NCBI GenBank assembly: GCA_002454195.1
Contig: DKIJ01000030.1
Span: forward strand, 62,001-126,000
Length of the DNA stretch: 64,000 nucleotides
Reading direction: 5' to 3'
DNA from: Flavobacterium sp. UBA6721
Lineage (GTDB): Bacteria; Bacteroidota; Bacteroidia; Flavobacteriales; Flavobacteriaceae
Both the position numbers and the translations under genes were made by a program. The notes under the pieces were generated by a model. It worked only from the letters and a program-made list of their open reading frames with translations, did not search any database and was not told the origin of the DNA. Shown here piece by piece: positions 8,578-17,804 of this stretch (position 1 is its first letter; the number at the start of each line of letters is the position of its first letter).

Positions 8578-10215
8578 ATGAAATTTTCTTTCCAAAAAAA
8601 ATACATCATTCCTGTAGTCGCTTCGGCTTTTATTTTCATTGGTTCTAGTTTTAAAGATGATTTTTTTGAAATTGCTAAGCAAATCGAAATTTTCACGACA
8701 CTATTCAAGGAATTGAATACCAATTATGTAGATGAAACCAATGCAGGCGAATTGATGGATACCGCTATCAAAGGGATGCTAGCAAGTTTAGATCCGTATA
8801 CGGTTTATTTTAATGAACAAGATGTATTAAAATTTAAGATCAATAATACCGGGGAGTATACGGGAATTGGCGCTTTAATAACTCAAAAATCAGGGAAATT
8901 AATTTTACGTGAAGTATATAAAAATTTCCCAGCCGATAAAGCTGGTTTTAAGGCTGGAGATGAGATAGTACAAATTGGCGACATACAAATAGCCGATTTA
9001 AAAGAAGATGCTTCTCAGTTATTAAAAGGTGCAAAGAATACAAAAATTGATATTAAATACCTGCGTCAAGGGAAGTTGTATTCTACTCAAATAACTTTGG
9101 ATGAGGTAGAAATTAAGTCGGTTCCCTATTTTGCAAAAATTGATGACAAAACAGGTTATATCGTTTTAAGTCGTTTTAACCGAAAAGCATCTAATGAAAC
9201 TAAAGAAGCTTTGTTAGAACTAAAAAAACAAGGCGCTCAGCAAATTGTTTTGGATTTGCGAAACAATCCTGGGGGACTTTTGAATGAAGCGGTTAATATT
9301 TGTAATTTATTTGTTCCCAAAAACGAAGTAATTGTCACCACCAAATCCATCAACGAAAAACACAATAACACTTATAAAACCGCATTTGATCCTGTTGACT
9401 TGGATATTCCATTGGTAATTATTGTCAATGATAAGAGTGCTTCGGCTTCGGAAATTGTTTCCGGTGCACTACAGGATTTAGATCGTGCCGTTATTGTAGG
9501 TAGCAGAAGTTTTGGGAAAGGTTTGGTTCAAAAACCAATTGATTTAACCTATAACACCCAGTTAAAAGTGACCATTTCGAGGTATTTTACGCCTTCTGGA
9601 AGATGTATTCAGGCTTTGGATTATGCGCATAAAGACAAAAATGGTTTGGCTATACGAACAAAAGAAACCAGTTATAATTCGTTTAAAACACGCAAAGGAA
9701 GAACAGTTTATGATGGAGGAGGAATTTTGCCAGATGTCCAAATGCCAGAATCAAAAACCAGTGTGATCGCTAATGCTTTGATTAAGAACGACGGTATTTT
9801 TAATTATGCCACTACGTATTTTTATAAGCATCCCAATTTGGGTAATGAAATACCAAATTTCACTAATGCTGACTTTCAGGATTTTAAACAGTTTTTGAAA
9901 AGTCAAAAGATTAATTTAGATACTGAAACCGAAGAGTCTTTGAAAAACACATTGGCACTGGCAAAAAAAGAGGCAATTGATGCCGCTATTATTTCCGAAT
10001 ACAATCAGTTATTGACGGCAGTTCAAAAATCGTCGGAGGCTCAAATTGATACTAATCAGGAAGAAATTAAGAATTTACTTTTAGAAGAAATTATTAAACG
10101 ATATCAATATCAAGAAGGTTTTTACGCGTATTATATGAGAAGCAATTCAGAGATTAAAAAATCGGTTAAGATTTTGAACGATGTTGCTACTTACAGAAAC
10201 ATTTTAAAAATGTGA
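8578..10215 (+). CDS. Carboxy-terminal processing protease (peptidase S41 family)
   Basis: This 545-residue periplasmic serine protease is of the CtpA/Prc type. Visible in order: a signal anchor (YIIPVVASAFIFIGSSF), an N-terminal helical region with the conserved SLDPYTVYF (about residue 74), a PDZ domain (EYTGIGALI to VEIKSVPYF, about residues 95-185), then the S41 core. The catalytic Ser is in NDKSASASEIVSGAL (about residue 285) and the catalytic Lys in SRSFGKGLVQ (about residue 312). A C-terminal helical extension follows. It overlaps the next gene by one base (TGATG), so the OmpA-like protein is likely translationally coupled. Confidence 0.93.
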   Translation: MKFSFQKKYIIPVVASAFIFIGSSFKDDFFEIAKQIEIFTTLFKELNTNYVDETNAGELMDTAIKGMLASLDPYTVYFNEQDVLKFKINNTGEYTGIGALITQKSGKLILREVYKNFPADKAGFKAGDEIVQIGDIQIADLKEDASQLLKGAKNTKIDIKYLRQGKLYSTQITLDEVEIKSVPYFAKIDDKTGYIVLSRFNRKASNETKEALLELKKQGAQQIVLDLRNNPGGLLNEAVNICNLFVPKNEVIVTTKSINEKHNNTYKTAFDPVDLDIPLVIIVNDKSASASEIVSGALQDLDRAVIVGSRSFGKGLVQKPIDLTYNTQLKVTISRYFTPSGRCIQALDYAHKDKNGLAIRTKETSYNSFKTRKGRTVYDGGGILPDVQMPESKTSVIANALIKNDGIFNYATTYFYKHPNLGNEIPNFTNADFQDFKQFLKSQKINLDTETEESLKNTLALAKKEAIDAAIISEYNQLLTAVQKSSEAQIDTNQEEIKNLLLEEIIKRYQYQEGFYAYYMRSNSEIKKSVKILNDVATYRNILKM

Positions 10216-11021
10216 TGAAAACGTCAATTCTACTACTTGCTTTTCTTGTTTTTGGGAATGTTTTTTCTCAAGAAAAAAAGATTGGCACGGTATATTTTGA
10301 ATTTGATAAATACACAATCGATGCTGTTCAAGAACAAATTATTATTGATTTTATTCAAAAAATCGATACTTCTAGACTTGAATCGATTCAAATTTATGGT
10401 TATTGTGACGATAGAGGCGATAATAATTACAATTTAAAATTGTCTCAAAATAGGGTTAATGCTGTTCGTGAAATACTAACGGCAAATGGTTTTAATAATA
10501 GTAAAATTGTAATGATTGAAGGTAAGGGTCGAGTGTTACTTGATAATTTTTCAGGTGGAAGTTTAGAAGACGTTCGCTCAAAAAACCGAAGAGTAGATTT
10601 ATTAATTGTAAAGAAAAATAGTTTCGGAAAAGGGATGTATAATTCCTTTCATGATCATCATGAAATTGGAGATCGAATTTTTCTAGAAGATATTTACTTC
10701 GAATTGGGTAGTAGTAAACTTACCGAAGCTTCTAAAAAAGAGCTTGACCGAATTGCCGAAATCCTTTTGAAAAACAAGAATATCGAATTTGAAATCCGCG
10801 GTCATGTGTGTTGTACTCCAAGCACGTATAAAGATGCTATTGATTTTGCTACCAAGGAAAGAAAGCTGTCTTTAAATAGAGCTAAAAGTGTTTTTAGATA
10901 TTTGATTTCTAAAAATATCAATAGCTTACGAATGACTTACCGTGGTTTGGGTAATCAATTTCCTTTAGGAAAAGGTGACGATTATGATCGCAGGGTTGAG
11001 TTTTTAATTACCAAGAACTAG
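10215..11021 (+). CDS. Tandem OmpA-domain protein
   Basis: This 268-residue exported protein has a signal peptide (MKTSILLLAFLVFGNVFSQE) and two successive OmpA-like peptidoglycan-binding domains. The first runs about residues 25-135 (TVYFEFDKYTIDAV, GYCDDRGDNNYN, LSQNRVNAV). The second runs about residues 155-268 (IYFELGSSKLTEAS, NRAKSVFRYLI, DDYDRRVEF). No beta-barrel or membrane segment is seen. I start it at the ATG that overlaps the ctpA stop by one base; a GTG at 10212 is one codon upstream. It converges with the next gene, and the two stops overlap by four bases. Confidence 0.85.
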   Translation: MKTSILLLAFLVFGNVFSQEKKIGTVYFEFDKYTIDAVQEQIIIDFIQKIDTSRLESIQIYGYCDDRGDNNYNLKLSQNRVNAVREILTANGFNNSKIVMIEGKGRVLLDNFSGGSLEDVRSKNRRVDLLIVKKNSFGKGMYNSFHDHHEIGDRIFLEDIYFELGSSKLTEASKKELDRIAEILLKNKNIEFEIRGHVCCTPSTYKDAIDFATKERKLSLNRAKSVFRYLISKNINSLRMTYRGLGNQFPLGKGDDYDRRVEFLITKN

Positions 11022-12013
11022 TTGGGTTTCTTTTGAGCTTGTTTTTTGATGATTTCAATCGATTTTATAATAGCTTCGGTCTCGAACATCAAATCTCTTT
11101 TTTCTTTTGAAGGAGCGTAACAAAATCCCTCTAATACCACTATTCTATTATTCGCCTTGTCGACAATTCCGTAATTGATAAAAGGTCCCGACATAAAGTC
11201 GTTTTTGAGTACCCATGTGCCTTTAGTTTCATAAGCTCTTTTGTAATCGAGTACTATGTTAGAAAAATAGGGAGCGTAGGCCTCTTCAGTAATCATATCT
11301 GTTTTTTCTTCCTTACCATGAATGTATAATTTACCTATCGAATCTCTCATTTTGATGATGTGAGAAATTTTATTTAATTTATTTTCGATAGTATTTAAAG
11401 GAACTTCATAGATTAAAATACTGGTGTTACCACTGATGATTTCTTTTTTAAACCAAACAAATCCTTTTTTTTGTACCATCAATTGATAACTGGTAGGCAT
11501 TTCTAGTTTGATTTTAAATTTATCTTCAAAATATTTAGAATCTAAAAGTGATTTCCTGTGCTGACGTTGTAATTCTTCAATTTCGGTTTGATGAATTTTT
11601 TTTATAATTTCAGGAGCATGTTGTTGGATTAGGCACAAGATGTCATCAGCGGTTTTACCCGAAATTTGAAAGATGTTTTGTGGCGTAGCGTATTTGTCTT
11701 TTAGGATATTAAAATTTTCATTCGTGTCTTTTTTAATCACAATAATGTTGCGACTATCCGTCAAATAACCCTCCATTAATTTTACTGGAAATTGATTGAT
11801 AGTAAAGAGCGGTTCTTCTTGAGGTAATCCAATAACTGGGGAAGCAAATTTATTCCGAATACTGTCGCCAATTTCCCCATTCCATAACAAATCATCAATA
11901 ATTACAGATATGGTATTGATTTTCCCATTTGGTTTCTTAGGGTCTGTATTTTTTTGTTTACAGGAAACAAAAAAAAGCGACATGCATACTAATATAAAAT
12001 GGACTTTATTCAT
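11018..12013 (-). CDS. DUF4837-like lipoprotein
   Basis: This 331-residue lipoprotein has the signal MNKVHFILVCMSLFFVSC with Cys at 18. The early text (ISVIIDDLLWNGEIGDSIRN) and the central repeat-like half (GFVWFKKEIISGNTSILIYEVP) match my memory of the Bacteroidota DUF4837 family. Its role is unknown; a periplasmic or outer-membrane location is inferred from the lipobox. It is a single gene, divergent from nothing and separated from the LysM transglycosylase by a terminator. The domain name is given with moderate certainty. Confidence 0.7.
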   Translation of the reverse strand: MNKVHFILVCMSLFFVSCKQKNTDPKKPNGKINTISVIIDDLLWNGEIGDSIRNKFASPVIGLPQEEPLFTINQFPVKLMEGYLTDSRNIIVIKKDTNENFNILKDKYATPQNIFQISGKTADDILCLIQQHAPEIIKKIHQTEIEELQRQHRKSLLDSKYFEDKFKIKLEMPTSYQLMVQKKGFVWFKKEIISGNTSILIYEVPLNTIENKLNKISHIIKMRDSIGKLYIHGKEEKTDMITEEAYAPYFSNIVLDYKRAYETKGTWVLKNDFMSGPFINYGIVDKANNRIVVLEGFCYAPSKEKRDLMFETEAIIKSIEIIKKQAQKKPN

Positions 12014-12150
12014 TTTACGATTGTAACGATAGGATAAAAAATGTGAATCTTGATTTTATCGGTTATGATTTCTTTCGAATTTACACCGCTAATATCGTTC
12101 CATTTTTTTAAATGAATTGCAAAATGATTAATAAAATGCCGTTTAGAAGC

Positions 12151-12187
12151 AAAAAAGGCTTTATTTTTTTATCAATAAAGCCTTTTT
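12151..12187 (-). terminator. Terminator downstream of the LysM transglycosylase gene
   Basis: An AAAAAGGCTTTAT arm at about 12152-12164 pairs with ATAAAGCCTTTTT at about 12174-12187. Runs of A on one side and T on the other would let it work in either direction. It lies between the stop at 12206 and the start of the DUF4837-like gene. Confidence 0.75.
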
Positions 12188-12205
12188 AGTATTGTATTTT
12201 TGATA

Positions 12206-14218
12206 TTAACCGCCAATTTTTAATTTCATTCCAGGTTTGATATCTTCATTTTTAATATCGTTCCATTTTTTAATATCTGAAACGGTTACACCTGATTTTT
12301 TTGCAATGCTAAATAAAGAATCTCCTTTTTTTACCATATAGTCACGTTGCAAAGCAGCACTTTCTAATTTGTTTTTCTTAAAAGTAGTGGCGCTTGCTTT
12401 TGAGGTATTTATGGCAATTTCGTCTTTGGCAACAATCAATGTTTTACCCAAAGCGATATTGTTATCGGCTAAATGATTCCATTCTTTTAAATCGTTAATT
12501 GGAGTTCCAAACTTTTTTGAAATAGTACTCAGATTGTCTCCTTTTTGAACGATGTATTCAATGTTTTTTAATTCGACTTCAGGATTTGCAGTGGCAACTT
12601 TGTTAGCTTCGATTTCTTTATTAGACACTTGTAAGTTCATTCCAACTTGAATCGTGTTTCCAGTAAGCTTATTCCATTCTTTAATTTGAGCTACTGTTAC
12701 ATTATTTTCTTCGGCAATGGTATTTAAGTTGTCTCCTTTTTGAACAATGTAATTGCTTGTTTTATTACTTGCAATGATCGAGTCGGCCTTAATTTCTTTT
12801 TTAGCCTTTTCAACCTTGCTGTTTTTATTGTCAACAGTTGCTATAGCAGTAGTATTGTCTTTTTCTGAAGTTATTATCGTGAGTACTTTGCCATACGAGA
12901 GCGAATTACTGCTCAATCGATTCCATTTCTTTAAGTCATTGATGTCAACATTGTATTTGGCAGCAATAGCGCTTAAATTGTCTCCTTTTTTGACTTTGTA
13001 ATATTGCGTTGTACTTCCTTTTGGGAAAACAATTTTTTCTACTGGAGCAGCTGCAATTGCAGTGTTAGGAGTTATGTTTTTAAAATAAGGATTGTTGTTT
13101 TTTAATTCTGCTTCATGTTGAATATAAGCGTAAATTTTGTCCTCATTAGAAACAAAAAGTCCAATTTTTTCTTTTGGTAATCGCAAGTAGTGATTTTGAT
13201 CTTGATATTGCGGAATTACGTTTAATTTATAAGAAGGATTTAGTAACTGAATTTGAGAAATAGGCACATCAAGTAAATCGGAAATTTGTTTAAAAGACAT
13301 CTGTTTTTTAATCATTACCGTATCGGTAGCAAAGTGTTGCAGATTGGCTTTGTTAGGTTTAATTCCATGTTCTTTATGGTATTCGTACAAATACATCGTT
13401 GCTAAGAAAGCAGGAACGTATCCTTGAGTTTCTTTAGGTAAATTTGATTTAATGCTCCAAAAATTTTGTTGTCCTCCAGAACGTCTAATTGCTTTAGATA
13501 CATTTCCTGGTCCAGAATTATAAGAGGCTAAAACCAATTCCCAGTCCCCAAAAATTTCAAACATATTTGCCATGTATTGTGCCGCCGCTTTGGTAGCTTT
13601 TAATGGGTCACTACGTTCGTCTATGTAGGAATCAATATTAAGGTTGTATTGTTTACCGGTATGATACATAAACTGCCAAATTCCAGTGGCACCTACTCTT
13701 GAAACGGCTTTTGGATTTAATGCTGATTCTACAATTGCTAAATATTTGATTTCTAATGGAATGTTGTTTTTAGCAAATACTTCTTCAAACATTGGGAAGT
13801 AATAATCAGAAATGGACATTAGTCGTTCGAACGATTTTTTTCTGTTTTTTAAGAACGATTTAATGATGTTTTCTAATCCTTGGTTGTACTGAATGTTAAA
13901 TGGTGATTTAGCATTCATGGCTTCCAATCTTGATTTTAATAGTTCTGTTGGCAATTCATAATCAACTTTCTCATCGGTATTAATGCTTTCAATATCTTTG
14001 TTAAGTTCATTATAGATGTTTAAATCGGTTAATTCTTTGGTCCATAAACTATCTACACAACTAGCCATGTCATCATTTACAAAGCTACGTTTGATTGAAT
14101 CCAGATAAGAAAGCTTGGTTTCTAAAACAGCAACTCCCTTGCTTTCAACAATTTCTTGTGAAAACAGGGGAATTGATAGTAATAGAAAAAATGATATAGT
14201 GATTTTTTTTATACTCAT
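12206..14218 (-). CDS. Membrane-bound lytic murein transglycosylase, MltD-like, with four LysM repeats
   Basis: This 670-residue cell-wall enzyme would cleave peptidoglycan glycan strands. A signal peptide (ITISFFLLLSIPLFSQE) is followed by a helical N-terminus. The SLT domain (about residues 155-290) has its catalytic Glu in LAIVESALNPKAVS, plus ATGIWQFM and LASYNSGPGNV. Four LysM repeats, each YxVxKGDxLxxIA-like, then run from about residue 405 to the C-terminus. The longer reading from 14272 is rejected because a promoter lies at 14270-14301, so transcription should begin near 14265. A terminator follows the gene. Confidence 0.92.
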   Translation of the reverse strand: MSIKKITISFFLLLSIPLFSQEIVESKGVAVLETKLSYLDSIKRSFVNDDMASCVDSLWTKELTDLNIYNELNKDIESINTDEKVDYELPTELLKSRLEAMNAKSPFNIQYNQGLENIIKSFLKNRKKSFERLMSISDYYFPMFEEVFAKNNIPLEIKYLAIVESALNPKAVSRVGATGIWQFMYHTGKQYNLNIDSYIDERSDPLKATKAAAQYMANMFEIFGDWELVLASYNSGPGNVSKAIRRSGGQQNFWSIKSNLPKETQGYVPAFLATMYLYEYHKEHGIKPNKANLQHFATDTVMIKKQMSFKQISDLLDVPISQIQLLNPSYKLNVIPQYQDQNHYLRLPKEKIGLFVSNEDKIYAYIQHEAELKNNNPYFKNITPNTAIAAAPVEKIVFPKGSTTQYYKVKKGDNLSAIAAKYNVDINDLKKWNRLSSNSLSYGKVLTIITSEKDNTTAIATVDNKNSKVEKAKKEIKADSIIASNKTSNYIVQKGDNLNTIAEENNVTVAQIKEWNKLTGNTIQVGMNLQVSNKEIEANKVATANPEVELKNIEYIVQKGDNLSTISKKFGTPINDLKEWNHLADNNIALGKTLIVAKDEIAINTSKASATTFKKNKLESAALQRDYMVKKGDSLFSIAKKSGVTVSDIKKWNDIKNEDIKPGMKLKIGG

Positions 14219-14269
14219 ATTTTTAATTGTCAACATCCTTAATTTTAAGTGGTTACAAATCTGTTTTTG

Positions 14270-14301
14270 CAAACTTAAGAGGTAAAAACTAAAAAAATCA
14301 A
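14270..14301 (-). promoter_or_regulatory. Bacteroidota-type promoter for the LysM transglycosylase
   Basis: On the minus strand there is a TTG at 14301-14299, 21 bases, then TAAGTTTG at 14277-14270, which fits TAnnTTTG. The predicted start is near 14265. This leaves the upstream ATG at 14272 untranscribed and supports the start codon at 14218. Confidence 0.5.
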
Positions 14302-14326
14302 TAAAAATTGTTAAAAGTGTTATTTT

Positions 14327-15514
14327 TTATTCTAAAATAGCGGCAATACCAGGTAAAGTTCTACCTTCTAACATCTCTAACATTGCTCCACCACCTGTAG
14401 ATACATAACTCATTTTGTCTTCAAAACCGAATTGTTTTACGGCAGCAACTGAGTCTCCACCACCTACAAGAGAGAATGTTCCGTTAGCTGTTGCAGCAGC
14501 GATAAAGTTTCCTAAAGCGATAGTTCCTTTTGCAAAAGTTTCCATTTCAAAAACCCCTAACGGACCATTCCATAAGATTGTTTTTGAATCCATAATCACT
14601 TTTTCGAAAGCTTCTAATGATTTTGGTCCAGCATCCATACCTTCCCATCCATCAGGAATGTTAGTTACATCTACCACTTGAGTATTAGCGTTATTAGAGA
14701 AATCATCTCCAGCAACTACGTCAACTGGAATGTGAACTTGTACTCCTTTTTCTTTAGCTAATCTTAAAATTTCAAGGGCTAATTCTTGTTTGTCATCCTC
14801 GCAGATAGAATTTCCAATTTTCCCTCCTTGAGCTTTAACAAAAGTAAATGTCATCCCTCCACCAATAATCATGTGGTCTACTTTGTCAAGGATATTTTCG
14901 ATAACTGTAATTTTTGAAGAAACTTTAGAACCTCCTAAAATAGCCGTTACTGGTTTTTCGCTGTCTTTTAATACTTTGTTGATGCTTTCAATTTCTTTTG
15001 CTAATAAATAACCGAAACATTTAGCTGTTGGGAAAAATTGAGCAATAATTGTAGTAGAAGCATGTGCTCTATGCGCAGTTCCAAATGCATCATTTACATA
15101 AATATCTCCTAATGAAGCTAATTCTTTTGCAAAAGCAACATCACCTGCTTCTTCTTCATTGTGAAAACGTAGATTTTCTAACAATAAAACTTCACCTGCT
15201 TTTAAATCGGCTGCTGCTTGTTTTGCTACATCACCGATACAGTTAGCTGCAAATTTTACAGGTACACCTAAAATATCGCTAGCTGTTTTTAATATGTGTT
15301 TTAATGAATATTTATCTTCAGCTCCTTTTGGACGTCCTAGGTGAGACATTAAAATTACACTTCCTCCATCTGCAAGAATTTTAGAAATGGTAGGTTTAGC
15401 AGCTTCTATACGAGTAATATCGGTTACGTTAAAATTTTCGTCTAAAGGCACGTTAAAATCTACACGGATAATCGCTTTTTTATTGTTAAAATCAAAATCG
15501 TTTAAAGTCTTCAT
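14327..15514 (-). CDS. pgk: Phosphoglycerate kinase
   Basis: This 395-residue glycolytic enzyme transfers phosphate between 1,3-bisphosphoglycerate and ADP. The N-terminal PGK signature is visible ([15 protein letters not shown], residues 12-26), with substrate-binding arginines in SHLGRPKG and NLRFHNEE. The C-terminal nucleotide-binding loop is GGGDSVAAV and the final segment is [14 protein letters not shown]. Length is standard. A TATATTTG -7-like element lies on the minus strand at 15557-15550, about 36 bases ahead of the start. It stands as a single gene. Confidence 0.98.
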   Translation of the reverse strand: MKTLNDFDFNNKKAIIRVDFNVPLDENFNVTDITRIEAAKPTISKILADGGSVILMSHLGRPKGAEDKYSLKHILKTASDILGVPVKFAANCIGDVAKQAAADLKAGEVLLLENLRFHNEEEAGDVAFAKELASLGDIYVNDAFGTAHRAHASTTIIAQFFPTAKCFGYLLAKEIESINKVLKDSEKPVTAILGGSKVSSKITVIENILDKVDHMIIGGGMTFTFVKAQGGKIGNSICEDDKQELALEILRLAKEKGVQVHIPVDVVAGDDFSNNANTQVVDVTNIPDGWEGMDAGPKSLEAFEKVIMDSKTILWNGPLGVFEMETFAKGTIALGNFIAAATANGTFSLVGGGDSVAAVKQFGFEDKMSYVSTGGGAMLEMLEGRTLPGIAAILE

Positions 15515-15731
15515 TAGTTTAATTTTAGATTATTTTTTTGAAAGTGAAACAAATATAGAAATTTTCTAGTACTATAAAATTTCAAAACTTTAAAAAATCC
15601 GTTTTTTTATAACGAAAACGATGTAAATACTCAATTATTTTGATTTATAGTTGTCAATTTAAAAAAAATATTTCTAATGACATTTTTTTGTAGATGAGAA
15701 ATTAGTGCTTTTTTAAAATGGAGTTAGCGTT

Positions 15732-15893
15732 TTAATTGTTGAGGTAAAAATCATTTTTACTGCGGTATTCTCCAGGTGTAAGACTTACAATTTGTTTAAA
15801 TATTTTCGAAAAGTGCGGCAAATTTGAAAAGCCAGTATCTAGTGCAATTTCTAAAAATGTTTTATCAGTAGTTGCAAAAGATATTGTGCTCTT
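15732..15893 (-). pseudogene. AraC-family regulator, C-terminal remnant
   Basis: A 53-codon open stretch on the minus strand reads ...EIALDTGFSNLPHFSKIFK then LTPGEYR and ends at a TAA. That is the second helix-turn-helix and tail of an AraC/XylS DNA-binding domain. Nothing upstream (higher coordinates) continues the domain; the frame meets a stop at 15896. The break coincides with the edge of the IS200-like remnant on the plus strand. It is inferred to be a regulator gene destroyed by insertion and deletion. Confidence 0.75.
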
Positions 15894-15906
15894 TCAATTT
15901 TTTTTC

Positions 15907-16092
15907 ATGTATGAAAAACTACAAGTCGAATTCCTAGAACTAAAGAAAAGATATTGGGGGTGTCATTTTTGGGCAATAGGCTTTGGGTGTTGGAGTACTG
16001 GTAATATCACAGATGAAATGGTCAATGAATATTTGGAACATCACAGAAATCCAAATGGAAACAATGATGATAACTTCATAATTGAAGACTAG
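15907..16092 (+). pseudogene. IS200/IS605-family transposase TnpA, C-terminal remnant
   Basis: A 61-residue open frame reads LKKRYWGCHFWAIGFG, then STGNITDEMVNEYLEHH. This matches the C-terminal strand and catalytic-Tyr helix region of Y1 (HUH) transposases of the IS200/IS605 family. The N-terminal HUH part (about 90 residues) is absent and is replaced by the AraC remnant. A short palindrome (AGACTTTAAGTCT, 16100-16112) just after the stop may be what is left of the right-end hairpin. It is inactive. Confidence 0.75.
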
Positions 16093-16239
16093 CAATATGA
16101 GACTTTAAGTCTGACAACCAAATCTATTGACTTTCAGTTCATAGTGGTTTAGTTAAAAGTTGAAGAGCAATTTAAATTTGGTTCTTACTTAGACGTTTAA
16201 ACTTTATAATCTAAAATTTTAGACTTATCCATTTTCTGC

Positions 16240-16247
16240 TATCTTTG
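16240..16247 (+). promoter_or_regulatory. -7 promoter element immediately before the delta' subunit gene
   Basis: TATCTTTG fits TAnnTTTG. A TTT at 16218-16220 stands 19 bases upstream where TTG is expected. The element ends five bases before the ATG at 16252, so the transcript would start at or next to the start codon. Confidence 0.5.
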
Positions 16248-16251
16248 CTTC

Positions 16252-17400
16252 ATGCTATTTTCTGAAATTTTAGGACAAGAACACATTAAAAACCATCTCA
16301 CAAGAACGGCTGATTTGGGAAGAATACCCCATGCACAGTTGTTCGTTGGTCCAGAAGGAAGTGGAACTTTGGCTATGGCAATTGCCTATTCTCAATATAT
16401 TTTATGTAGTAATGCAAACGGAGAGAATGAGGGTGAAAATCAGGCCTGTAATCTAAAATTTCAAAAATTATCCCATCCCGATTTGCATTTTGCTTATCCT
16501 ACAGTTACTACCGATGAGGTAAAGAAAAATCCCAAAAGTATTGATTTTATTACCGATTGGAGAGCATTTGTTCTTCAAAATCCCTATGGAGGTCTTTTTG
16601 ATTGGTATTCCGTATTAGGAGTGCAAAATAAACAAGGAGAAATTCGCGTTGATGATGCTCAGGAAATTCTAAAATCATTATCCTTAAAAGCTTACGAAGG
16701 AGGTTATAAAATCATGATTGTGTGGATTGCAGAGAAGATGAATATCGCTGCTTCTAATAAATTATTGAAATTACTCGAAGAGCCACCAGAAAAAACCATT
16801 TTTATTTTGATTGCCGAAAATGAAGAGGATATTATACAAACCATTCGTTCGCGTTGTCAAATATTGCATTTCAATGGTTTGAGCGAATCGGTTATCACTG
16901 ATGCGTTGGTAACTCGTGAAGGAATTGATTCAAAACTCGCTTCAAAACTGGCGCATCAGGCACAAGGTAATTTTAATGCCGCTTTGCATTTGTTACACGA
17001 TAACGACGAAGAACATCCATTTGAACAATGGTTTGTTACTTGGGTTCGTGCTGCTTTTAAGGCAAAAAAAGATGCTGCTGCGATACAGGATTTGATACTT
17101 TGGAGTGAAAAAATAGCGGCCTTAGGTAGGGAAGCACAGAAAAAATTTCTTCAGTTTTGTATGGAGATGTTTCGTCAGGCTTTGTTGCTTAATTATGAAG
17201 CGCCAAGTTTGGTCTATTTTGAACCTAAAGTAGATAAATTCAAATTAGAAAATTTTGCTCCCTTTGTCAATGGAAATAATATTCAGGATATTTTTAAAGA
17301 GCTTTCGGATGCCATGTATCATATTGAGCGCAATGGAAATGCAAAAATCATTTTAACCGATTTATCTATCAAGTTAACACGTTTAATCCATAAAAAATAA
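16252..17400 (+). CDS. holB: DNA polymerase III subunit delta' (clamp loader)
   Basis: This 382-residue AAA+ clamp-loader subunit opens with FSEILGQEHIKNHLTRTADLG, the usual start of delta'. The P-loop position reads GPEGSGTLAMA without the Lys of a working Walker A, as expected for a delta' subunit that does not hydrolyse ATP. Sensor and SRC-type features are visible (KLLKLLEEPPEKTIFIL, about residue 180, and TIRSRCQILHF, about residue 200). The gene may be translated from a leaderless transcript. It heads a co-directional run with a DoxX-like protein, a thioesterase and recA. Confidence 0.9.
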   Translation: MLFSEILGQEHIKNHLTRTADLGRIPHAQLFVGPEGSGTLAMAIAYSQYILCSNANGENEGENQACNLKFQKLSHPDLHFAYPTVTTDEVKKNPKSIDFITDWRAFVLQNPYGGLFDWYSVLGVQNKQGEIRVDDAQEILKSLSLKAYEGGYKIMIVWIAEKMNIAASNKLLKLLEEPPEKTIFILIAENEEDIIQTIRSRCQILHFNGLSESVITDALVTREGIDSKLASKLAHQAQGNFNAALHLLHDNDEEHPFEQWFVTWVRAAFKAKKDAAAIQDLILWSEKIAALGREAQKKFLQFCMEMFRQALLLNYEAPSLVYFEPKVDKFKLENFAPFVNGNNIQDIFKELSDAMYHIERNGNAKIILTDLSIKLTRLIHKK

Positions 17401-17405
17401 TTGTT

Positions 17406-17789
17406 ATGAACAATCCAGCCTCTTTTTTACTATTAGTATTTTTTGGGATTACTTTTTTACAGTCGAGTTACGAAAAATTATTTTATTGGCAAGATAACAT
17501 GACTTGGTTAAAAGGGCATTTTGCAAAAACAATTTTAAAGAATCATGTAAAATTAGCTTTAATTAATTTGGTAATTATGGAGTTAATTTCAACAATTTTG
17601 TGTTTTGTGGGTTGTATCGAATTGTACGTAAATAATGGAAGAATCTTTGGTTTTTATGGTGCCGTATTTTCATGTATTACTTTATTGATGATGCTTTTTG
17701 GTCAGCGATTGGCCAAAGATTATGATGGAGCAAGAACCATCGTTATTTATTACATACCCGCAGTTATGGCGGTATATTGGTTAAACTAA
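17406..17789 (+). CDS. Small membrane protein, DoxX-like
   Basis: This 127-residue protein has four hydrophobic helices (FLLLVFFGITFLQS, LINLVIMELISTILCFVGCI, FGFYGAVFSCITLLMMLFG, VIYYIPAVMAVYWLN). Its length and topology resemble DoxX-family proteins. It begins six bases after the delta' stop and is followed by the thioesterase after 15 bases, so it is probably in the same transcript. The function is unknown, and the family call is by topology and faint motif memory only. Confidence 0.6.
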   Translation: MNNPASFLLLVFFGITFLQSSYEKLFYWQDNMTWLKGHFAKTILKNHVKLALINLVIMELISTILCFVGCIELYVNNGRIFGFYGAVFSCITLLMMLFGQRLAKDYDGARTIVIYYIPAVMAVYWLN

Positions 17790-17804
17790 TTTTTTCCTAA
17801 AGCT

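Noticed and set aside
14219..14272. 18-residue N-terminal extension of the LysM transglycosylase
   Set aside because: A promoter lies at 14270-14301, so the extension would not be transcribed. The signal peptide starts properly at 14218.
16210..16223. TCTAAAATTTTAGA palindrome as a second metal-repressor site
   Set aside because: The half-sites are in the opposite order to the mntH-region operator (TCTAAA then TTTAGA), and the downstream gene is a clamp-loader subunit. Probably an AT-rich coincidence.
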